A stretch of 64,000 nucleotides of DNA from Lineus longissimus (Eukaryota; Nemertea; Pilidiophora; Heteronemertea; Lineidae). Under the pieces are notes generated by a model. It was given only the letters and a program-made list of their open reading frames with translations, did not search any database and was not told the origin of the DNA. Every line of letters starts with the position of its first letter. The first letter of the stretch is position 1. Shown in pieces: positions 56,437-64,000 of the stretch. Position numbers and translations under genes: made by a program. The stretch is from assembly GCF_910592395.1 (NCBI RefSeq), contig NC_088320.1:9486001-9550000 (forward strand), written 5' to 3'.

Positions 56437-57215
56437 GGCTTGTGGTATTCGACTCGATGACTCGACGACGCGATGACTCGATGACGCGATCAAGTTGGAA
56501 TATTTTTAAAGAATATCACTGCTTGGACTGTAATTTATACATAGAATCATAAGTGGAGGAAAATAAAAAAGAACCGATCATTACCAACCCCTTTCCAGCT
56601 GTTTTCACCGTATCTAATCCGACCATTTTTCGTTTCCCACAAGTTCGCATTTTGGATAAAATCATGCGCCATGTTGCAAGCCACTGGTATCTTACCGTGA
56701 ATACAGCTAAATACACCTAAATGTAGCTGGTTCAGATCAACCTCCTACCCAGGTTCTTTACAAGCAGAAATTCCAATGTTAAAATGACACGCGAGTTCCT
56801 GGAGACAAGATTGGCTCTGGATATCCGTTCAGCACGGCAGAAGTTGAAATGTCCAAACCCGCATCACCAAATGAGAAAACACAACACCACATGACATCTG
56901 ACATTGGCCACTAGAAGCTTGTGTATCAATTAAATCTCCGGTCATTTTGCATGCTATGAAACTTCCGCGAGTCCTTAAAATATCAAAATCAACCGCGGGG
57001 ACCAATCTTCAGTGGCCATGGCTGGGGGGGGGGGGGGGGGCACATCCTTCCACATACCGTAGCTGGGTATGGGAAGGCCGAGCTAAAACCTCTGCTATTG
57101 GAGCGGGAGCCCGGAGACCAGGATCATGGGATTCCGTATTTTAGCAAAATCCATAGCAACGATCGCGTCATCGAGCCATCGCGTCGTCGAGTCATCGAGT
57201 CGAATACCACAAGCC
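56437..57215. mobile_element. 779-bp MULE-like element, second family, 9-bp target duplication
   Basis: TIR ggcttgtggtattcgactcg plus iterated atgactcgacgacgcg (about 60 bp), complemented at 57155-57215. Exact duplication cttcggtcc at 56428-56436 and 57216-57224. G-run at 57025-57040. No transposase. Confidence 0.88.
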
Positions 57216-57265
57216 CTTCGGTCCGCCTTTCAAATTTTACATGAACCCGCTGAAATTCTCACATA

Positions 57266-57976
57266 GGTCTCACTAGCCAGTGTTGATCATTGGTCCCCCC
57301 CCTAAAAAAAAAGTTCTTCAATCTCAGGCGATTACCATGGATACAGATAAGCCTATCATATCGCTATTGCTGCATGTTCAAATGTCGGTGTCCTGGGTAT
57401 TTTGTGAAGAGGTAGCTCTGACGATAATTTGAGGAAAATATCAGCTTCTTCTGTGCACGTCCGCAGTGACCAGGCCTCGCATGCTATTTATAGCTCAATC
57501 GGATGTTGACATGAACTGGTTCCTGTCAGAGTGCACATGTTCTCAAGGTGAGACTTCGCGGTCAAAATGCTCAAAGAAAAGCCGCAACGGCACCCTATTT
57601 TGGTATCAAAATTTAAAATTGTTATTATTTGGCTTTCTCAAGGTGATAAGTAGAAGTTTATAAAAATATTATTTCACCATCCATGTTAATTGTCAAGTTA
57701 TAAGGCGGCAAGGTGAAATTTTCAAAATTTTCATCGATGTACAGGGTGTCTCACGTATTGTGCTGCCCCCAAGTTCTCATGACTGAATTACTTGATAACA
57801 ATGAAAGCTGGCCAGATGTATTCTAGAAGCGACAAGCTATTCAGAAATGTATAGGTTTATGTGTGAGAGTGATATACTGCAAGGTCGACAGCCACTTGAA
57901 CAGGGGTATGCATGAAATGACGTCGCGCCATTTGCGGAGCCAGGTAGGCCCGGCCATTGCACTGGCTAGTGAGACC
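57266..57976. mobile_element. 711-bp GGTCTCACTAGCCAGTG element, copy 1
   Basis: TIR ggtctcactagccagtg and cactggctagtgagacc with ATA on both sides (57263-57265 and 57977-57979). The interior includes acagggtgtctcacg and acaggggtatgcatgaaatg. A second copy lies at 59975-60701. Confidence 0.8.
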
Positions 57977-58224
57977 ATAGTCACAGTCATTCTCCAAGCG
58001 TCGTCAATGGTGATCATCGTTGCCACGTCTCACTCGACCTACTGTCTCTGCAACAGTTGGCTCGTCAATCACCTACCAACAATGGGAACAATCGCCGGAC
58101 AACAATGGTAATAATGGGACGTATCTAAGGTTGGCTATGCATGCGAGCAATATCATTGCACATTCTGTTTTTTCAAGATGGTGGATGGGGGCTCGCCAAA
58201 CGGCTGTTTTTCCTTGAATTTTAC

Positions 58225-59101
58225 CAGAATACGATCCATTCATAAAACTAAAAACAAATCAATAAGAGGGGTTCTCTCCCCGATACTTTTTTGTATTTAC
58301 ACCGATGAACTGTTGTCAAGGTTAAAGGATTCTGGTTACGGATGCTATGTAGGAAATATATTGATGGGAGTATTTGCTTACGCTGATGATATAGTAATAT
58401 TATCCCCAACTAGGCATGAGTTACGCAAGCTCTTACAAATATGTTCGGTATTCTCAAAAGAATACCACCTTGGTCATATTGTTTGAGAGAATAGTGATGG
58501 GAAAAACCTTGAAAATGCCATCAACGTTTAGTATTCGAGAGTAAATACCTTGGTTGCTCAATTTGGACATTGCCACTCAGTAACAAAATACAAGTTATTC
58601 AAATCCTTCGCAATGGCAGTATATGGATGCGTGCTCTGGAATTTTACCCCAAGAAAACTTGATCGATTCTGCGTCGCCTGGAGGAAATGTGTCAGGAAAT
58701 TATACAATGTGTCCTATTTGACACACTCTAATCTGCTCCCACTCATCTGTGAAGACCTACCCCCAGAACTGCAACTCCATACGCGCTTCTTACAATTCAT
58801 TGGTGGGATAGCAAGAAGCACTAACCCATTGCTAAGAATCGCCGGTCAGTTGGCCCTTAAGTGTAGTAATTCACAGGTCGCTAACAACATCAATACCTTG
58901 TGTGCAAAAGCGGGTGTTACAAAATATGATGTTACACATATTTCTATAAACAAAACTGTTTTTTTAAATGATGCAACAGTCATTCTAAGAGACAAGGGAA
59001 ATGTCATCAGAGATATGATAAGTTCGAGAGACAATAGAGACCGCAATTTCTTTAATCTTGATGAGATTAATACTATATTAAATGATTTATGTGTAAACTA
59101 A
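58225..59101 (+). pseudogene. reverse transcriptase fragment (non-LTR), frameshifted
   Basis: The first frame, up to 58486, has GVLSPILFCIYTDELL and the catalytic box FAYADDIVILSP (YADD). After a stop and frameshift around 58486-58550, a second frame (58550-59101) carries the C-terminal region AVYGCVLWNFTPRKLDRFCV, AWRKCVRKLY and LPPELQLHTRFLQFI, typical of CR1/L2/Jockey-like RT C-termini. Endonuclease and N-terminal RT blocks are missing. Inactive. Confidence 0.85.
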
Positions 59102-59334
59102 ATTCTACAGACACCTGAGACTGAATAATTTGTTGATGGCCAATATAATATCTGTATAAACAAGTTTAATTGAGTATCACTGGTAATTAGTTGTGGCATT
59201 CGCTGCCTGTTTCTAACTTGTTTTAAAATGTTCTTCCATCTATTTTTTTTTCTCACTGCACAATACAGCACTGCACTCTGTTGAATGTACTATTATGTAC
59301 GATTAAATAAATAAATAAATAAATACACAAATCC
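58225..59334 (+). mobile_element. 5'-truncated non-LTR retrotransposon
   Basis: Reverse-transcriptase fragment, degenerate C-terminal frame, about 200-bp 3'UTR and an (aaat)n tail at 59304-59334. Flanked at left by the 711-bp element and at right by unique sequence. Target duplication not found. Confidence 0.85.
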
Positions 59335-59974
59335 TGTTTGAAGTGAGGCGATATGGCGCCGCGATCAGTCGTGCTGTCACCTATCACGGATCACGGCAAC
59401 ACTGGGCACCCATGACTGCGCCATTCATTGTTAAAATCTTTATCTTTATTACGCATCTGTTTGACACAAATACAGTTCACAGTGTTATGAAAAAAACTAA
59501 CATGACATCCTTAAAATGTTTTTTATCAAAACATAACTTGAAGGCTTTTTAATCCTTGTTACAAGCAGCGCACTATAATTTCAGCGGGTACAATGTAAAC
59601 TCAACATTAGGCCCGGCGCCCGGGAGATTGAGTCACAGTAGGTCGAGTGAGGCTTGACAACAATGATTACCATTGACGACGCTTGGATAATGTAGTATAT
59701 CGTTCCACGTCAAAAGGGTCGATGAGTGGAGAGCTAACACGGATCAAATCGGTGTCGACATCGGAAAAAGCGCGATAATTCAGTCAGATTTTGAATTTTT
59801 CCTTTTTTGTGCAATTTATTGATGGCAACTACTGATTTAAAATAGGAGACGACTGGGAGCCGACAGCAGGGTAATAATATTGCCCTTGATAATGCCAATG
59901 GTCCATTAACGATCGTTTCTACCAGGAATTGCGTACCAACGTCATCAAAGCCGTCGCAGTGAAACACAGGTTTA
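59335..59974. other. spacer with inverted match to 57980-58050
   Basis: The block near 59630-59700 (gtaggtcgagtgaggc, then taccattgacgacgcttgga) is the complement of about 57985-58045. This suggests an older element split by the retrotransposon insertion. No gene. Confidence 0.5.
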
Positions 59975-60701
59975 GGTCGCAATAGCCAGTGGTGATCAGG
60001 TCGGGATTGTACCCTCCCAAAAAACTAGTTCTTCAATCTCGAGTGATAACCATGGATACAGATGGACCTACAGATGGGCCTACTCTATCACTATTGCTAC
60101 TTGTTCAAATGTAAATGTCCGAGGTATTTTGTGAAGGGGTAGCTCTGACGATTATTTGAGGCAAAATACCAGTTTCTTCTGTGCACTTACGCGGTGAGCA
60201 GGCCCCTCATGCTATTTAAAGCTCAACAGGATGTTGACATCGACTGGTTCCTGTGAGATTGCACATGTTCTCAAGGTAAAATTTCGAGGGTAAAAACTCA
60301 AACAAAAGCCGCAACGACAGCCTATATTTATATTAAAGATTGAAATAGTCGTCAGTTGGCTTTCTCAAGGTGATGAGTAGATGTGTATAAAAATATTTTT
60401 TCACCATCCTTGTTAATCTCGAAGTTATAAGGCATAAAGTTGAAATTTTTCAAATTTACCATAACATACAGGGTGTCTCGTGCATTGTGCTGCATCAGTC
60501 TATGCATGACTGTATGTCTAGACGACGTTGAAACTTGGCCAGATGTATTCTACAAGTGACAAGCTATTTAGAAATGTATAGGTTTGTGTGAGAGTAAGGT
60601 ACTGCCAAGTCTACAGCCGCTTGAACAGGGGTATGCATGAAATGACGTCGCGTCATTTTTGGGGGCTGGTAGGCCTGGCCTCCGCACCGGCTAGTGAGAC
60701 C
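59975..60701. mobile_element. 727-bp GGTCTC element, copy 2
   Basis: Begins ggtcgcaatagccagtg and ends ccggctagtgagacc. Same interior landmarks as 57266-57976 (agttcttcaatctc, accatggatacagat, acaggggtatgcatgaaatg). More diverged ends; no exact target duplication. Confidence 0.75.
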
Positions 60702-62461
60702 TAACCCCTTGTTACGTTACGTCATTCCGCATGTACACCAGGTTGTAAAGAGCGATGGAAGTTGGTTTCTTCTTTCCAGTTAAATGGTCTCCCGAATTTG
60801 TGTCAAAACAGCTAATAAGGAAAACAACCGGCATCGCCCTTGTAACGCGCATTTCTATTGGTCGGCTATCTATATCGACCTAGGTGTTCTCCGGCTGTTC
60901 TCGCAAGTGATCTTTTCCCTCCGCAAATTGAGAAACTGTCATTATATACGCTCTAAACAGCGTTTATCAACTGTTTCTTACTTACTTTCCAATGAGATAA
61001 CAATAACGGAGTAACAGAAAACCAATACATTTTATTTTCTTACAAAAATCGTGAATAATTAATCAAGAAGAGTATCTTATACCGTTGGTATGCACAACTG
61101 ATATACCAGCATTCTAACTTCCCTGAACGCCGCGAATGACCTCAGGGTTTTTTTGTGGTGAGAGAGCAACGAATCCTAAAATTTCTGATATTCTCAGGAT
61201 GGTAAATACAGTACTGTATGCATTTAGCTGGCGGCTATATTTATCATTATACATGTTCCAGCAATAAGCCATCATAGATCAATTCGCAATTGCATTCCTA
61301 TGCTTCATAGGCGTACTGAATGCGGACAAACCTCTGTCCCTGCCCTGCCCACAATTCGAACCACCCCTTCAGTCTTTTTTAAAGACTGCTTGTTTCAAAC
61401 TTTCTCGCACATTTTTTTTAAAAACTTTAGTGTTAATGAGTTTTTAACTGGCGGAGAATTCATTTTAAGCAAAAACATTCCTTGAGAACACTTTCATGAT
61501 TTTGGAGAAATTTGCACATACTTCTTGTGACAAATTTTGACGTTTTTCATCGCATGTCTACCGGATAAATTCACGTAGTGACGTATAAATGATAAATATA
61601 GAGTTCCCTGAGGATAGTTCATGCACACCGAAACATACTCAGAGAGACATGGGACCAGGGGAACACAGAACTCGGGGAATACAAGACCCGGGGAGCATAA
61701 GAGTGGCAACATACCTTCTGTCCACGCCATATTAGTTTACACCAGTATAGAATAGAATATTCCCAGCCAAAAACTGCAAGCAGCAAAATCCTTATTGAAC
61801 CGTCAACGGAAACGACACGGCATTCCTTCTGAGATCATGTTTTAATGAAGCACCTCCACGTCCGGTTATTTCAAATGAAGACGGTATACACTATACGAGA
61901 ACACTACCGCAATAGCGATAAGTCGTGTGCATTGTTAGTTAGCAACTACATATAAACATTGAATTGCGATTATGGCCTTCTATATTTGACTGTTGCCTTT
62001 GTTCTGATAAGTACAATGCTTACATGAATTAACACAGTCAGGCAGAACACGTATTTAACCAATGGTTTATGAAATAAAGACTTAACAGTAGCATGATTGA
62101 GTTAAAGGAATACCGCACATTCGCTCACTGCCTTCCTCCGATTCAAACAAAAGACGTAATTACCTTATACCACTTGGCTGATTGACGAATATAAATTGCC
62201 ACTATGATTAGTTTGAGGCATTCAAAGTCGGGAAGTTAAGATAATTTCGAGTCGAACTATCCATATAAAATTATTCAATAGTTCATTGCATGTGCATCGT
62301 AGCCTATCTGCGCTTAGCTTTAACTTGATAAGCCAATTATCAACCTTAGGTCTGTACTGTTGGCCTACTTTACAATTGGATTTCAGTGCCTTGGCTACTC
62401 GCTCCCGTTATTGTGCACGTAAAGTAAGTTTTTGCAACGACATTATGGATGGATATAATAA
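60702..62461. other. gene-poor stretch
   Basis: No supported gene. A minus-strand ATG followed by a donor (atggcgtggacagaag then gtatgt, 61729-61714) could be a first coding exon, but no partner exon was found. Confidence 0.35.
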
Positions 62462-62543
62462 GAATACTACGAATGCCCAGAAGGATCATTCAACGTTGAT
62501 CAGTTTGAAGTTTGAATGATTCTTCTGGGCTTTCGTAGAATAC
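62462..62543. mobile_element. 82-bp hairpin MITE
   Basis: Arms of about 32 bp: gaatactacgaatgcccaga at left and the complement (tctgggctttcgtagaatac) at right, with a 16-bp loop. No target duplication assigned. Confidence 0.55.
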
Positions 62544-63044
62544 AGCTCGAGTGCAAGATTCGAGTCACCAGATTGTACGAGTTGATTTTTTCTGACCTTA
62601 GAACGATCGAGACCGCAGGTCGAGAGCTTTCTGAGGCCGGATAAAATGTGGCGGAGACTTTTAAAACAAAACATTCGGGAGAAGTTTGTACTTAATTTTT
62701 TGTTGCAAATGTTGATGTTTTACATAGCATGTCTGACGGATCAGTGCATTTAGGGTATATACATGTTTATTCCTCCTAATAGAACATGTGAGATCACAGA
62801 TTACCAAAAAAAAACACTAACAGTCAGGTGTTATTATACAAAATCGCAATAAAGAAACAAAAACAAAACAAAACACGCAAACAACAGAGCAACTGAACAA
62901 CATAAGTCTACAGTGTCTTTTAACACATGTAGTGACTCCGACGAGTGATAGGGTGCAGGAGCGGGCCCCTGTCAAAAGTGAGTTGGCCCAGCTCTCAAAT
63001 ACCGACTTTACGAATAAAATATTAATGTCGAAGTACACCTCCAG
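62544..63044. other. intergenic, nothing recognised
   Basis: Segment 62727-62760 echoes the flank of the palindrome at 13131-13266 (gtctgac or gtctgcc, ggatca, gcatttagggtatat). No gene. Confidence 0.35.
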
Positions 63045-63242
63045 CTATTTCCCGAGCATTGCCTCGGTGAGCTGGCTATCTTCCATATTCCACAGTGTTG
63101 CGCTAAGTTCAACTGGGAACTCGTTGAAAACGGTCTCCCAGAATTTATCCCGGCTAGCAGAGTAGCCTGAGCAGCCACAACACAGGGGTACCGCTGGGTC
63201 AGTAAAGGCTTGGCTACATTTATTACATTTGATTGCTTGCAT
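63045..63242 (-). CDS. small Cys-rich (zinc-ribbon-like) reading frame
   Basis: 65 residues from an ATG. A CxxC pair (IKCNKCSQAF) and CCGC (PLCCGCSGYS) are spaced like a zinc ribbon, then an amphipathic segment (FWETVFNEFPVEL). Not recognised. It may belong with the frame at 63264-63536, which precedes it on the same strand, as parts of one broken or spliced gene. Confidence 0.3.
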   Translation of the reverse strand: MQAIKCNKCSQAFTDPAVPLCCGCSGYSASRDKFWETVFNEFPVELSATLWNMEDSQLTEAMLGK

Positions 63243-63263
63243 GATCAACAATTATCAGCGTAT

Positions 63264-63536
63264 TCAGCCAAACAATGTCAGCATATTTGTTTTTGTTCGT
63301 TGAGTCGGCTTATGCCGCAGTCCAAAGAAGGAACGGAAAGTCCAATGATTTTTCGATATGTAGAATTCGTTGCAAGGAGACATTTTTTGCACAGTTCTCG
63401 GATTCTCCAAGAATTTCATATTTTCTGTATTGTAAACGGTGCGGTTGATGACTGTTTTCAATAGGACTTTGGCAGGGAAGAGTTCGGGATCATCACCGTC
63501 GGATAGATTATAGCGTGCCAGAGTCTCTTCAATCAA
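63264..63536 (-). CDS. unassigned open frame, probable internal exon or gene fragment
   Basis: 90 codons with no ATG at the start. It reads EETLARYNLSDGDDPELF, KVLLKTVINRTVYNTENMKF and FYISKNHWTFRSFFGL. Composition looks protein-like (balanced charge, few rare residues), but no family was recognised and its borders are not convincing splice sites. Confidence 0.3.
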   Translation of the reverse strand: MIEETLARYNLSDGDDPELFPAKVLLKTVINRTVYNTENMKFLENPRTVQKMSPCNEFYISKNHWTFRSFFGLRHKPTQRTKTNMLTLFG

Positions 63537-63539
63537 CGG

Positions 63540-64000
63540 AAGGAAGCTTGATTAACATTTGTCACCGTTTATACAACGCACATTCGGTGATACGAATCTA
63601 TCGTAAAACACCTTCCGTGGGAGTGCGGAAGTGGAATCCTCCCCTAAGAGAAGAATAGACGTAATGAAGTAAAATGCCGCCCATTCCTTTAAGTTCAATT
63701 TTTGAACCAAAACCGGTAACTTTAGCTCTTACTGTCTCAATGTCATGCTAGTTTTCATCTCAACGCATCCTTATCTCCAACTTTGATAAGAGCCATACAT
63801 TGACTATATGGAGAAAAAACATCATGGACATCTGGAGACTCGTTTTCCATTCAAAAGTGCCCCACCGTAAATGCCTACCCCCCTCCTTCCCCAGAAATAC
63901 CCCAACGCCATTGCCTAAATCAGGCGATGACGAAGGCCTGTATGTATGACCTCATCCTGAACCTCAGGTCGACACTCGGCACTATCGACCGAGCTTATGC
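63540..64000. other. end of window, nothing recognised
   Basis: No exon or repeat identified. Confidence 0.4.

Noticed and set aside
61714-61729. Minus-strand ATG plus gtatgt donor
   Set aside because: A single short signal with no downstream exon identified.
1-64000. CRISPR arrays, bacterial operons, rRNA genes
   Set aside because: Tandem arrays here have no unique spacers, genes are intron-split, and no rRNA-like sequence was seen.

Overview
The window is eukaryotic nuclear DNA, almost certainly from an animal. Genes are split by GT-AG introns with polypyrimidine tracts, coding density is low, and the protein families (NADPH oxidase 5, THAP finger, chromodomain, P2X7-type C-terminal zinc domain) are metazoan. 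The density of short DNA transposons, the fish-like Tc1 fragment, a tRNA-derived SINE and frequent short palindromes such as acatgt and taggccta fit a marine invertebrate, with an echinoderm, hemichordate or mollusc most likely. The species cannot be fixed from sequence alone.

Layout. 1-4 kb: gene-poor, with one minisatellite. 4.1-8.4 kb: a plus-strand multi-exon gene whose C-terminal half resembles KDZ-transposase-derived proteins. 9.3-11.1 kb: an 88-bp satellite with higher-order structure. 12.4-14.9 kb: a minus-strand chromodomain gene with a truncated Tc1 element and a hairpin MITE in one intron. 15-21 kb: a nest of small terminal-inverted-repeat elements. 22.9-25.6 kb: a minus-strand gene built around inverted repeats. 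25.95-29.24 kb: a plus-strand P2X7-C-domain gene and a minus-strand THAP gene, converging tail to tail with overlapping coding ends. 30.6-34.9 kb: satellite and minisatellite DNA. 35-43 kb: long-TIR elements, two of them with clear 9-bp target duplications. 44.5-48.0 kb: an intact NOX5-like gene in one coding exon on the minus strand. 48.5-51.1 kb: a complete pogo/Tigger-like transposon. 53-60.7 kb: further MITEs and a 5'-truncated non-LTR retrotransposon. 60.7-64 kb: gene-poor, with two unassigned minus-strand reading frames at 63 kb.

The best-supported functional gene is the NOX5-like oxidase. Most other coding sequence belongs to families that are transposon-derived or usually found beside transposons (THAP, KDZ-like, pogo, Tc1). 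The main theme is the contribution of mobile and inverted DNA to genes: a MITE end supplies a splice donor, an inverted repeat supplies a C-terminus and stop codon, and a pogo transposase is intact except for one catalytic aspartate. All gene models were made by reading splice signals and phases by eye. None has transcript support here.
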